Notes under the pieces: generated by a model
Seen by the model: only the letters and a program-made list of their open reading frames with translations
What the model was told of the DNA's origin: nothing
Database searches by the model: none
Shown: piece by piece, positions 8,449 through 15,910 of the stretch
Layout of the letters: every line of letters begins with the position of its first letter
Position numbering within the stretch: position 1 is the stretch's first letter
Program-made: the position numbers and the translations under genes
Assembly: GCA_040307645.1 (NCBI GenBank)
Contig: JAWRJF010000047.1
Span: forward strand, 1 to 28,088
Origin: JAVXAG01 sp040307645
GTDB lineage: Bacteria > Bacillota > Clostridia > Peptostreptococcales > Anaerovoracaceae
DNA: 28,088 nucleotides
Direction of reading: 5' to 3'

Positions 8449-8760
8449 TTATAAGCCTAGTTGCGAAATTAACTGTGGTTTTGATAATGCGCCAACAGTT
8501 TTAGCAGATATTTCTCCATGCTTAAACAAGATACAGGTTGGAATTGTCATTACTCCGAATCTAGTTGCAAGCTCAACTTCTTCATCTACATTTACTTTAC
8601 ATACTTTTACTTTTCCATCGTATTCTGTCGCAACTTCTTCCACAACAGGTCCAAGCATTCTGCAAGGGCCACACCATGATGCCCAAAAATCTACTAATAC
8701 TGGAATTTCTGATTTTACTACTTCTTTTTCGAACATGTCTTTAGTTAAATTGATTACCAT
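8449..8760 (-). CDS. trxA: Thioredoxin
   Basis: 103 residues, the normal length for thioredoxin. The redox motif WCGPC is at 29-33 within FWASWCGPCRMLGP, and the conserved cis-proline segment MTIPT follows. It is a cytosolic dithiol-disulfide reductant normally reduced by thioredoxin reductase, which is not in this window. The ATG has AGGAAG upstream, and its start is 5 nt from the plsC stop, so the two are cotranscribed. The transcript ends at the bidirectional hairpin at 8385-8427. Confidence 0.96.
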   Translation of the reverse strand: MVINLTKDMFEKEVVKSEIPVLVDFWASWCGPCRMLGPVVEEVATEYDGKVKVCKVNVDEEVELATRFGVMTIPTCILFKHGEISAKTVGALSKPQLISQLGL

Positions 8761-8765
8761 ATTAC

Positions 8766-9530
8766 TTACTTCCTTTCTTCTTGTCTCTTCTTATCTTTTT
8801 CAATAAGTTCACTTAAGGACTCTCTAATAGTGCCTTCTACATTTTCAACAAGACTTGATACTTCATGTCTGGAAAGGCTAGCGGTATCAATGGCTGGATG
8901 AATTACAAAGTCTATATCGCCGCCTTTAAAAAGTCCGGTTTCTTCATAGATCTTATAGGTACCATTAATAGTTACTGGTACAACAGGAACTTTTGCCCTG
9001 GTTGCTAGTTTAAAGCTACCAGGCTTAAATTGTTTCATAGGCCCACCTTGGCTTCTTGTTCCTTCAGGAAAAATTACTAAAGAAAACCCATTTTTTAAAA
9101 GTTCAACACCGTCATTAATTGATTTCAAAGCTTCACGGGCATCACCTCTTTTTATAAAAACACCTCTGATACAGCTTATCCACTTCCCAAAATATGGTAG
9201 TTTTTGCAAGTTATCACGTGCAATAAATCCAATCTGCCTATTAAGGATAGCTTCAAAGAACACTATAATATCTGCATACCCTTGATGGTTAGAAATAAAC
9301 ACAACAGGTCCATCCTTTGGAATGTTTTCCCTACCTGTTACATTTATTCTCATACCGAACATTTCTGTTACAATATGAGACCACTTATGTGTAGCTTCAG
9401 AGATTATCTCTCTTTCCTTATCGAAATCACCGGAATTTCTTGCTGCTTCAATATCTTTAATATAGTAGTTAAATACGCTTACAGATCTGAATAATCTGTA
9501 GCCTAGTGGAATGTTTCTAATTATTTTCAA
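8766..9530 (-). CDS. plsC: 1-acyl-sn-glycerol-3-phosphate acyltransferase (lysophosphatidate acyltransferase)
   Basis: 254 residues with the PlsC acyltransferase motifs: NHQGYAD (catalytic His82 and Asp87, the HX4D motif), a GVFIKRGD segment near 123-130 and FPEGTRS at 154-160. It adds the second acyl chain to lysophosphatidate to make phosphatidate at the membrane. The start is a TTG at 9530, placed 7 nt after GGAGG; no ATG fits better. It heads an operon with trxA. A minus-strand extended -10 (TGTGGTATATT) lies about 35 nt upstream. Confidence 0.9.
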   Translation of the reverse strand: MKIIRNIPLGYRLFRSVSVFNYYIKDIEAARNSGDFDKEREIISEATHKWSHIVTEMFGMRINVTGRENIPKDGPVVFISNHQGYADIIVFFEAILNRQIGFIARDNLQKLPYFGKWISCIRGVFIKRGDAREALKSINDGVELLKNGFSLVIFPEGTRSQGGPMKQFKPGSFKLATRAKVPVVPVTINGTYKIYEETGLFKGGDIDFVIHPAIDTASLSRHEVSSLVENVEGTIRESLSELIEKDKKRQEERK

Positions 9531-9564
9531 AATATAGCCTCCATAAGTACATATTTATATCTTT

Positions 9565-9576
9565 AATATACCACAA
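9565..9576 (-). promoter_or_regulatory. Candidate extended -10 promoter of plsC-trxA
   Basis: The minus strand reads TTGTGGTATATT, a TGnTATATT extended -10. No good -35 is seen 17 bp upstream. The same 12-mer occurs upstream of the DUF2284 gene at 27934-27945. Confidence 0.4.
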
Positions 9577-9629
9577 AAACCAGAGGCTATGCCATATAAA
9601 ACTGCATATTGATTTTAATAAATTATGTG

Positions 9630-9654
9630 TATACCAATTAAATAGTGGTATAAT
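9630..9654 (+). promoter_or_regulatory. Extended -10 promoter with overlapping inverted repeat, upstream of the PAP2 gene
   Basis: TGGTATAAT gives an extended -10 (TATAAT at 9649-9654), 23 nt before the PAP2 start. An inverted repeat, TATACCA (9630-9636) and TGGTATA (9646-9652), overlaps it and could be an operator. The -35 region is weak. Confidence 0.45.
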
Positions 9655-9676
9655 ACAATAAAAGAAGAAAGTAGGG

Positions 9677-10315
9677 ATGAAAAACAATTTGGGGAAGAAT
9701 AATAAAAGAATTTTAATTGCAGGGTGTGCTTTGATTTGCTTCGCTTTGATAGCATATTTTGTTTCAAAAGATAGTGTAATTATGTTTGATACAATTATTA
9801 GACAATGGTTCTATGATTTGAGAAATCCTTTTTTAAACGGAATAATGATTTTTATTACATATTTAGGAAATTGGCAGTCAGTAGTGTTATTGTGCTTAGT
9901 ACTATTAATAATAAAAAAGACCCGAAAAAGCATTGGACTTACAGTATCTGTCACGGCAATAATATCAACAGTATTATATAAAATAATTAAAGAAATATTT
10001 AAAAGAGCCAGACCTGATGTTGCAGTTAGAATCATAAAGCAAGGGGGGTATTCCTTTCCAAGTGGACATTCTTTTAACTGTATTGTTATTTATGGGCTTT
10101 TGATATATTTGATTAGAAGGTATTGTAAAAACAAAAAAACTGCAAATATATTAACAGCACTTATTTCTATACTGATTTTTTTAATAGGGATAAGTCGAAT
10201 ATATGTAGGCGTACATTTCCCTACAGATGTATTGGGCGGATGGAGCTTGGGAATTGCATTTTTAGTATTAGTAATAAATATTTTGGAGGGTAAAAGAAAA
10301 AATGAAGAGTTATAA
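9677..10315 (+). CDS. PAP2-family membrane phosphatase
   Basis: 212 residues with several hydrophobic segments (about 12-30, 54-80, 85-102, 133-147, 157-175 and 188-203). The three PAP2 motifs are present: a KxxxxxxRP motif ending at RP 112-113, PSGH at 128-131 and SRIYVGVHFPTD at 173-184 with the catalytic His180. Such enzymes dephosphorylate phosphatidate, phosphatidylglycerophosphate or undecaprenyl pyrophosphate at the outer face of the membrane; motifs alone do not say which. The ribosome binding site is weak (GTAGGG directly before ATG). The end overlaps the start of cysK by 14 nt. Confidence 0.88.
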   Translation: MKNNLGKNNKRILIAGCALICFALIAYFVSKDSVIMFDTIIRQWFYDLRNPFLNGIMIFITYLGNWQSVVLLCLVLLIIKKTRKSIGLTVSVTAIISTVLYKIIKEIFKRARPDVAVRIIKQGGYSFPSGHSFNCIVIYGLLIYLIRRYCKNKKTANILTALISILIFLIGISRIYVGVHFPTDVLGGWSLGIAFLVLVINILEGKRKNEEL

Positions 10316-11231
10316 TTCAATCATTGAAACTATTGGTAAAACACCTCTGATGAGATTAAATAAAATTGAAATGATTACATCAGCAGGGGCAAATATATAT
10401 GGTAAGCTGGAAGCTTTTAACCCAGCAGGAAGCATAAAAGATAGAGTAGCTATTTCTATGATATTAGATGCAGAAAGAAAAGGGATTATAACCCCTGGAG
10501 CAACGATAATAGAACCAACTAGTGGCAATACAGGAATAGGACTTGCATCTGTTGCTGCAGCCAAGGGCTATAACGCAGTCTTTGTGTTGCCTGAATCAAT
10601 GAGTGTTGAGAGAAGAAACCTGCTTAAGGCATATGGTGCGGAAGTCGTTTTAACAGAGGCCTCTAAAGGGATGAAGGGATCCATTGAAAAGGCAATAGAA
10701 CTTTCCAAAACCATAGAAGGCAGCTTTATACCGGGGCAGTTTGATAATTATGCAAATGTTGAAGCCCATATTCAAACAACCGGGCCAGAGATATGGAATG
10801 ACTTAGAAGGAAAAGTTGATATATTTGTGGCGGGGATCGGAACAGGTGGCACAATAACAGGAAATGGTGTTTATCTAAAATCTAAAAATCCTAACATAAA
10901 AGTTGTAGCGGTAGAGCCTGCAAACTCACCGTTGATTACGGAAGGCAGGACAGGGAGTCATAATTTACAGGGGATTGGACCTAATTTTGTTCCATCAATT
11001 TTACAAAGAGAAGTTATCGATGAGGTGATTACAGTTATGGAAGAAAATGCCTATGATATGAGTAGAAAATTAGCTAGAGAAGAAGGATATCTTGCAGGGA
11101 TATCATCTGGGGCTGCACTTTGGGCAGCCGTGGAAATTTCTAAAAGAGAAGAAAATAAAAACAAAAATATTGTTGTTGTTCTACCTGATTCAGGGGAAAG
11201 ATATTTATCAACAGTTCTATTCTCTGAATAA
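10302..11231 (+). CDS. cysK: Cysteine synthase (O-acetylserine sulfhydrylase)
   Basis: 309 residues of the PLP fold-type II family. The PLP lysine is Lys46 in GSIKDR, the phosphate/substrate loop is TSGNTG (73-78), and the PLP-phosphate-binding loop GIGTGGTITG is clear. It converts O-acetylserine and sulfide to cysteine. Length and motifs match CysK rather than cystathionine beta-synthase. It overlaps the PAP2 gene by 14 nt, with GGAGGG 11 nt upstream of its ATG inside that gene, so it is probably cotranscribed. A PucR-type regulator starts 32 nt after its stop. Confidence 0.94.
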   Translation: MKSYNSIIETIGKTPLMRLNKIEMITSAGANIYGKLEAFNPAGSIKDRVAISMILDAERKGIITPGATIIEPTSGNTGIGLASVAAAKGYNAVFVLPESMSVERRNLLKAYGAEVVLTEASKGMKGSIEKAIELSKTIEGSFIPGQFDNYANVEAHIQTTGPEIWNDLEGKVDIFVAGIGTGGTITGNGVYLKSKNPNIKVVAVEPANSPLITEGRTGSHNLQGIGPNFVPSILQREVIDEVITVMEENAYDMSRKLAREEGYLAGISSGAALWAAVEISKREENKNKNIVVVLPDSGERYLSTVLFSE

Positions 11232-11263
11232 ATAGTATTTGATGTTAGTTAAAAGGAGACGAA

Positions 11264-12430
11264 ATGGCTGTAACAGTTAAAGATTTATTAAACCTTGAAG
11301 TTATGCGGGATTTTAAATTAATGGCAGGAGAGGGTGGATTAAATAAACCTATTAAAGAAACAGAAATTCTTGATTTTGAATTTGTAACAGATATGAAGAG
11401 TACGCGAGATAGAATTTTTAATGGAGAGAGCCTAGTATTGACCAGTCTTCTTTTTGCAAAAGATAATCCGGATATAATTTTAGAGGCAATAAAATGGATC
11501 TATGAAATGAATGTTAGTGCATTAGCATTTAAACCTGTGATTTTTAAAGACTTGCCGGAAGAAGTTATTAATTTTGCAAATAAAAAAGACTTTCCTATAT
11601 TGTCTTTTGGTAGAGACGAATTTTTTGAAGATATAATTTTTGCAATAAAAGAGGAAACCTCTAGAGACAATAAACTTTTAGCATTAGAGTTACTGATTGA
11701 AAATGCAACAAATAATAATTTAACACTTTCGGATGACATTAGATTAAAAGAGAAACTTAATCCAAATTTTAAACAATATATAAGATGTATTTTTATTGAA
11801 GAACAAGGCATGGATGAGTTTAAGGCTAAAGAAAAGATAAAGAAAATATTTATACCAGAGAAGATCTCCAGAAAAATATTAATAAGCAAATATAAGAATA
11901 TGTATTGCATTATTTTATCACAAGATGAAGAAGCGGAGTCCAGATTTGATGCATTGCTTCAGGATGTGCTTGTTGCTGTTGAAATAGCAACTAATGAGAT
12001 TACTATAGGGATAAGCAGAATAAGTGGCGAAGAAGGTATACTCAATAAACTTATTAAGGAGGCATACTGGTCTTTGATTGTGGCAAAAGTAGAAAATACT
12101 GAGAAGATAAATTTTGATAATATCGGGATATATAAAATGTTAATGCCATATATAAATGATGTGAACATAACAAATTATATGGAAGAATATCTTGCGCCAT
12201 TATTTAGTGAGGAAGAAAAAGATGGAGAACTACTTAGAACAGCCGTGGAGTATATTAAGTCAAAAGGTGACATGGTAGAAACCTCGCGAAGGATGTTTTG
12301 TCATAAAAATACCATAAGGTACAGGATAGGCAAACTACAAGAAAAGCTTGATTATAAAAGTACGGAAAGAGAGTTTTATGAGAATCTTTCAATGGCAATA
12401 AAAATTTATATGTTAAAAATGTATATTTAA
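11264..12430 (+). CDS. PucR-family transcriptional regulator
   Basis: 388 residues. The N-terminal PucR domain (about 1-125) opens VTVKDLLNLEVMRDFKLMAG and includes GESLVLTSLLFAK. A degenerate middle region is followed by a C-terminal helix-turn-helix of the PucR type (HTH_30): residues from about 320, with SRRMFCHKNTIRYRIGKLQE. PucR proteins regulate purine or amino-acid catabolism and related pathways; the inducer here is unknown. It follows cysK by 32 nt with AAAGGAG upstream, so it may belong to that operon. A terminator hairpin follows. Confidence 0.85.
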   Translation: MAVTVKDLLNLEVMRDFKLMAGEGGLNKPIKETEILDFEFVTDMKSTRDRIFNGESLVLTSLLFAKDNPDIILEAIKWIYEMNVSALAFKPVIFKDLPEEVINFANKKDFPILSFGRDEFFEDIIFAIKEETSRDNKLLALELLIENATNNNLTLSDDIRLKEKLNPNFKQYIRCIFIEEQGMDEFKAKEKIKKIFIPEKISRKILISKYKNMYCIILSQDEEAESRFDALLQDVLVAVEIATNEITIGISRISGEEGILNKLIKEAYWSLIVAKVENTEKINFDNIGIYKMLMPYINDVNITNYMEEYLAPLFSEEEKDGELLRTAVEYIKSKGDMVETSRRMFCHKNTIRYRIGKLQEKLDYKSTEREFYENLSMAIKIYMLKMYI

Positions 12431-12433
12431 GAG

Positions 12434-12476
12434 AGCGCTGCTTCTCCAAGATTTATTGGAGGCGGCGTTTTTGTTT
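12434..12476 (+). terminator. Terminator after the PucR-family gene
   Basis: An imperfect stem pairs CGCTGCTTCTCCAA with TTGGAGGCGGCG around a short loop. It is followed by TTTTTGTTTT. Confidence 0.75.
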
Positions 12477-12550
12477 TATATACAAAAAATATGCTAACAT
12501 TTAAAATATTAAACAAAGTAATTTGACAGATAAAATTGTATAATCTAAAT

Positions 12551-12667
12551 AATTAAGTGGGAGAAAAAATGTTTGGGGGTTCATCCTTTATTTTTCTACC
12601 CAATATAAGTCCTAAAAAATTCCTTTAACTTAATTAATAAAATCCGTATTTTAATGACCCCCAAACA
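12551..12667. other. Unassigned structured element (possible small RNA or MITE-like repeat)
   Basis: The 240-nt gap between two convergent genes holds three complementary pairs. AATTAAGT (12551-12558) pairs with ACTTAATT (12628-12635). GGGAGAAAAA (12559-12568) pairs with TTTTTCT(A)CCC (12591-12601). TGTTTGGGGGTTCAT (12570-12584) pairs with ATGACCCCCAAACA (12654-12667), with one bulged T. The third pair uses the loop of the second, so a single strand would form a pseudoknot or switch between folds. No coding frame is apparent. TTGACA at 12523 with TAAATA 17 bp on is a possible plus-strand promoter. On the minus strand the long stem ends in TTTTTT and could end transcription of the DUF2148 gene. 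Confidence 0.5.
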
Positions 12668-12670
12668 CCT

Positions 12671-13219
12671 TTATTTTAATACTGCGCCAGGTCCCCTGTC
12701 AAAGAAAATACTTTTAGAACTTGTCAAAAGGGGAATGCCATAACAAACCTTCACGTTTTCGGGAAGGCATTTTATTTTTATAGCACCTTTTCCAGCGGAG
12801 TACATTACTCTATTATCTATTCTATTATCGGCAGCGATTGAAACAGCAGATCCAATGGCAATTCCAAGATCAGTGATATTAAAGGCACAGTTTGCTCCTG
12901 CCTTTACCTTCTCCGAACAGTTTTTAAATCCACACATCATGCAGTTATCCAATCCAAAAGGAATATCTTTTACACCAATAATAACCACAGCTTGGCTATT
13001 ATCCACATTCCCAGCATCCCTTCTAATAAAATCTTCGTTATACTCATCTGCAAGATCTCTCATTGCATTGGCTAGATTGTCTTTATCTTTGCCAGAAAGA
13101 ATAAGAGAGACCACATTATCCTTTCCACTGCCTTTAGGCGCAGTACGAGCAGCCGCCACCATAAGGTCTGCAACATGAAAAATTGAATCACGTTCTGCAT
13201 CAATCATATTTTTAATCAT
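12671..13219 (-). CDS. DUF2148 ferredoxin-like protein
   Basis: 182 residues opening MIKNMIDAERDSIFHVADLM, with a central cysteine cluster, NCMMCGFKNC, and a further GANCAFN Cys. The arrangement and length match DUF2148 ferredoxin-domain proteins of anaerobes. Some homologues are neighbours of iron-sulfur enzymes; the function is not established. The ATG has AGGAGG upstream and a good promoter (TTTACT, 17 bp, TATAAT). It is a single-gene unit, converging on the PucR gene and diverging from the nucleotidyltransferase. Confidence 0.85.
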   Translation of the reverse strand: MIKNMIDAERDSIFHVADLMVAAARTAPKGSGKDNVVSLILSGKDKDNLANAMRDLADEYNEDFIRRDAGNVDNSQAVVIIGVKDIPFGLDNCMMCGFKNCSEKVKAGANCAFNITDLGIAIGSAVSIAADNRIDNRVMYSAGKGAIKIKCLPENVKVCYGIPLLTSSKSIFFDRGPGAVLK

Positions 13220-13256
13220 TATATACCTCCTAAAAACACTTTATTCAGATATGAGA

Positions 13257-13285
13257 ATTATACAATGCCTTGCACCTATAGTAAA
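13257..13285 (-). promoter_or_regulatory. Promoter of the DUF2148 gene
   Basis: On the minus strand, TTTACT (13285-13280) is followed after 17 bp by TATAAT (13262-13257), about 38 nt upstream of the start codon. Confidence 0.65.
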
Positions 13286-13332
13286 GTTGATATAGAATAA
13301 AAGATATAATAAAGACGAGGAAAGGTATAGAA

Positions 13333-14253
13333 ATGAAAGAACCTACTTTAATAATAATGGCTGCAGGAATGGGCTCCCGCTATGGAGGCCTAAAACAGAT
13401 TGATCCTATAAGCGACAAGGGCGAAATAATATTAGATTTTTCACTATATGACGCAATGATGGCTGGTTTTAAAAATGTAATATTTATAATCAAGAAAGAA
13501 AATGAAAAAGATTTTAGAGAGTTAATAGATAGTAGAGCTGGGAAATATCTAAACGTAAAATATGCGTTTCAAGAGTTGAATGATTTACCAAAAGGGTATT
13601 CTGTTCCACAAGACAGGATAAAACCTTGGGGGACTTGCCATGCAGTATTAAGTGCAAGACATTTAATAGATGGTCCTTTTGCGGTAATAAATGCAGATGA
13701 CTTTTATGGCGCTTCAGCGTTTCAAGTTATGTATGAATTCTTAACAAAAGTAGAAGATAAAGAAACATATAACTTTGCCATGGTTGGATATAAACTTTCA
13801 AAAACACTTACAGAAAATGGACATGTCGCAAGAGGTGTTTGTAAGGTTGACCCTCAGGAATACCTAGTGGATATCGTTGAAAGAACAAAAATTATGTGGC
13901 GAAAAGGCGAAATAGCGTTTACTGAGGATAATGGTGAAACATGGGAAAATATAGACGGAGAGACTACTGTTTCAATGAATTTCTGGGGCTTTACAAAATC
14001 TATGATGGAAGAAATGGAAAAAAGATTTCCTGATTTTTTAGAAAAAACAATGACAAGTAATCCATTAAAAGGCGAGTATTTTTTGCCAGGTGTTGTAGAC
14101 CAGCTTATTAAAGAGAATAAGGCCAAAGTAAAGGTTTTAAAATCTCATGATAAATGGTTTGGTGTTACATACAAAGAAGATAAAGAGAGAGTTGTTGACG
14201 CAATACAGTCAATGAAAGACAAAGGTCTGTATCCGGAAATGCTTTGGAGATAA
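13333..14253 (+). CDS. Sugar-phosphate nucleotidyltransferase-like protein
   Basis: 306 residues with a nucleotidyltransferase (NTP_transferase) N-terminus: LIIMAAGMGSRYGGLKQ at about 7-22, which corresponds to the nucleotide-binding GxGxR loop, and INADDFYG at 119-126, with the metal-binding Asp pair. Enzymes of this group join a sugar 1-phosphate to an NTP, for example making UDP- or CDP-sugars. The substrate cannot be read from sequence. The ATG follows GAGGAAAGG. A TATAAT at 13305-13310 lies close upstream but lacks a good -35. No polysaccharide genes flank it. It ends about 80 nt before a nested-hairpin terminator. Confidence 0.82.
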   Translation: MKEPTLIIMAAGMGSRYGGLKQIDPISDKGEIILDFSLYDAMMAGFKNVIFIIKKENEKDFRELIDSRAGKYLNVKYAFQELNDLPKGYSVPQDRIKPWGTCHAVLSARHLIDGPFAVINADDFYGASAFQVMYEFLTKVEDKETYNFAMVGYKLSKTLTENGHVARGVCKVDPQEYLVDIVERTKIMWRKGEIAFTEDNGETWENIDGETTVSMNFWGFTKSMMEEMEKRFPDFLEKTMTSNPLKGEYFLPGVVDQLIKENKAKVKVLKSHDKWFGVTYKEDKERVVDAIQSMKDKGLYPEMLWR

Positions 14254-14333
14254 AATAAATAACGCCCCAAAAGGTAATTAGAATTAGAGAATTTAGATTT
14301 TCTCTCAAATTAACGAGTTTAGTATAATTGCTC

Positions 14334-14386
14334 AAAAAGCGCATGTCAATATAAACCATGAATTTGGTTTTAAGTCATGCGCTTTT
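14334..14386 (+). terminator. Nested-hairpin terminator after the nucleotidyltransferase gene
   Basis: The outer stem pairs AAAAGCGCATG (14335-14345) with CATGCGCTTTT (14376-14386). An inner stem pairs AAACCA with TGGTTT. TTTTATTTTTT follows. Its first 15 nt are identical to the transcribed strand of the hairpin at 145-195. Confidence 0.8.
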
Positions 14387-14415
14387 ATTTTTTAGATTGG
14401 CATCCTGCCATCATA

Positions 14416-14482
14416 CCTTTGATAATTCTATCATAGAAGGCTATTGTTTAATACTTATTTACAGACTTTTTTCTACACTCTC
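14416..14482. repeat. 67-bp direct repeat, copy 2: solo IS256 end
   Basis: Identical to 74-140 and in the same orientation. The outer end (14482) abuts an ISLre2 transposase remnant. The inner side stops a few bases short of the element's ribosome binding site and joins unrelated sequence. It is a remnant left by deletion after an IS256-type insertion. Confidence 0.9.
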
Positions 14483-14856
14483 TTAATAACTGGGAGTCCA
14501 TAAAGAAGCGAAAAACACTTGAGATACCAGGCAGCTGTACAGAAGCACAAGTAAGTCATATACTTTCTAGTAGATTCAGCAGAGAACCACTAGGATGGAG
14601 TGAAAAAGGTCTTGGCAAGTTGACAAAGCTTCGGGTATATGTAAAAAATGGTGGAGTAATTAAAAATACTGATTTTAAAAAAACAGAAACAAAAGAAAAA
14701 TATATAGAATATGCAGATAGATTCATAAATGAAACTATTGAAAAAGCAACTGATTTCAGCATATTCGATCCAATTAGTCCAGTGCTTGATGGAGCACGAG
14801 GGACACAATTAATTGTAAAGGGTTATGGAAAAATATATGATAAGTTAATAAATTGA
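14483..14856 (+). pseudogene. ISLre2-family (UPF0236) transposase, C-terminal remnant
   Basis: An open frame runs from the IS256 boundary to a TGA at 14856. It reads NNWESIKKRKTLEI, then PGSCTEAQVSHILSSRFSRE, then PLGWSEKGLGKLTKLRVYVK and NGGVIKNTDFKK, matching my recollection of the ISLre2 transposase C-terminus (cysteine-histidine segment, PLGWS, LRVYVKNGG). Roughly 120 codons remain of a protein of some 400-500 residues. There is no genuine start: the upstream part is replaced by the solo IS256 end. It is non-functional. A TTG at 14620 could start a 78-residue peptide but is internal to the domain. Confidence 0.82.
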
Positions 14857-15117
14857 CCTAGGGGTTTGTCAAGAAAAAACTCCACAACAAATTGGCACTG
14901 TCTTTAAATTGCTTAAAATTGACAAAATATTCTGAACGCGTTAATATTGATTTATGATATAATTTAATGTTAAAGAAATGGAGGAATACGATGAATTAAT
15001 TGAAAGTGTGTTAAACCTATTGGAAAAGTTATGAAGTTGAACAAAATGGATTTGATAGCACAACACAACACAATTATGAAATTCAGCAATTGAAGGAAAA
15101 AACAAACACATAGTTAT
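14857..15117. other. Insertion-sequence debris, unassigned
   Basis: The first part (to about 14900, with GGGGTTTGTCAAG) is probably the right end of the ISLre2 copy. Then come promoter-like TTGACA/TAATAT at about 14919-14948 and a good GGAGG before ATG codons at 14978 and 14991. Those frames stop after 19 codons or fewer (MEEYDELIESVLNLLEKL), as if the start of another transposase were frameshifted. I could not name it. The junction with the IS110 remnant is near 15120. Confidence 0.45.
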
Positions 15118-15119
15118 GG

Positions 15120-15783
15120 AACATAAGTTTATGCTACCAATTTCAGCTAATATACCGGCACTAAATACAGGACCGATTCCAGGAATTGAATTTAACACTT
15201 GATATTCGACAGGGTTAAGACCTTTAACTGTTTTTAGCATTGCAAATTCGCTGAATTTAAGAAAAATATTGTTGAGCATATATGTTTTTTCTCTAGCAAT
15301 ACATTCTGTAATATGAAGTCGGTGCCTTGTAAGTCTTTGGAGAGCTAAGTATTGTGAACCACGCCATGGGTCGATACTGATTCTACCAACTCTAGCGAAA
15401 TCAGCAATAACAAAGGAATCTATTCCGTCAGCTTTACCGATGGCATTAAAAGATTTTTTGTAATTTGCTACTTCTTTAGGATTAATATAATACACTTGAG
15501 TGGAGAATGGAGCAAGTAACTCGCAAGTCGAAAGATAATTAGCAATGTGCCCACCATAGAATCCCGTTGATTCAAGTGCAATTATGACATATTTGAAATC
15601 ATGATGAGCCTCCAATATGGATGCTATTTCAGTTTCTAATTGCTAGGCACCGCCTTGAGCATTTGGAGTTGATTTCATTTTGATAAAGAAATTTTGATTA
15701 AAATCAATGGCAGAAACAACGTTAGTACGAGAACCTATATCGATGCCTACAAATAGCGTTGACAAGTAATCTATTTTCTTCAT
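15120..15783 (-). pseudogene. IS110-family transposase remnant with in-frame TAG and lost C-terminus
   Basis: The ATG at 15783 follows AGGTGG and reads MKKIDYLSTLFVGIDIGSRT, the DEDD-type N-terminus. A TAG at 15645-15643 interrupts the frame after NAQGGA. The same frame continues ALESTGFYGGHIANYL, KADGIDSFVIADFARVG and NSIPGIGPVFSAGILAEIGS, the start of the Transposase_20 domain. Similarity stops near 15125, and the remaining downstream residues (to 14941) are unrelated. The catalytic Ser region of the C-terminal domain is missing, so the copy is dead even if the TAG were read through. Confidence 0.85.
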
Positions 15784-15900
15784 GGATTAGCACCACCTTT
15801 CTGTTAAAAATGTACGTTAATGCTGAGCAGAGATGTAATTCTCTGTTCAAAAGAGAAGTTTGTAACCTTCTTTTAACTGGCTACAAACTTATTATACGAG
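15784..15900 (-). other. IS110 upstream (left-end) region with hairpins; possible bridge-RNA remnant
   Basis: On the minus strand, upstream of the IS110 ATG, are AAGTTTGTA...TACAAACTT (about 15864-15898, 9-bp arms) and CAGAGA...TCTCTG (about 15834-15851). In IS110-group elements the noncoding end before the transposase encodes the bridge RNA (family knowledge). The element border is not visible. Confidence 0.35.
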
Positions 15901-15910
15901 GAGACTTGCT

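Noticed and set aside
12523..12544. TTGACA and TATAAT as one promoter for the structured element
   Set aside because: They are only 10 bp apart, too close for sigma-A. TTGACA with TAAATA 17 bp away is possible but weak.
14286..14305. Hairpin AGAGAA/TTCTCT as the terminator of the nucleotidyltransferase gene
   Set aside because: Short and AT-rich with no T-run; the nested GC-containing hairpin at 14334-14386 is far better.
14978..15034. Small gene MEEYDELIESVLNLLEKL
   Set aside because: Only 18 residues, and the preceding GGAGG fits the ATG at 14991 better, which stops after two codons. Best read as a frameshifted start of a transposase.
14941..15120. C-terminal extension of the IS110 frame as real protein
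   Set aside because: After AEIGS the sequence no longer resembles the family and belongs to other debris; the open frame is accidental.
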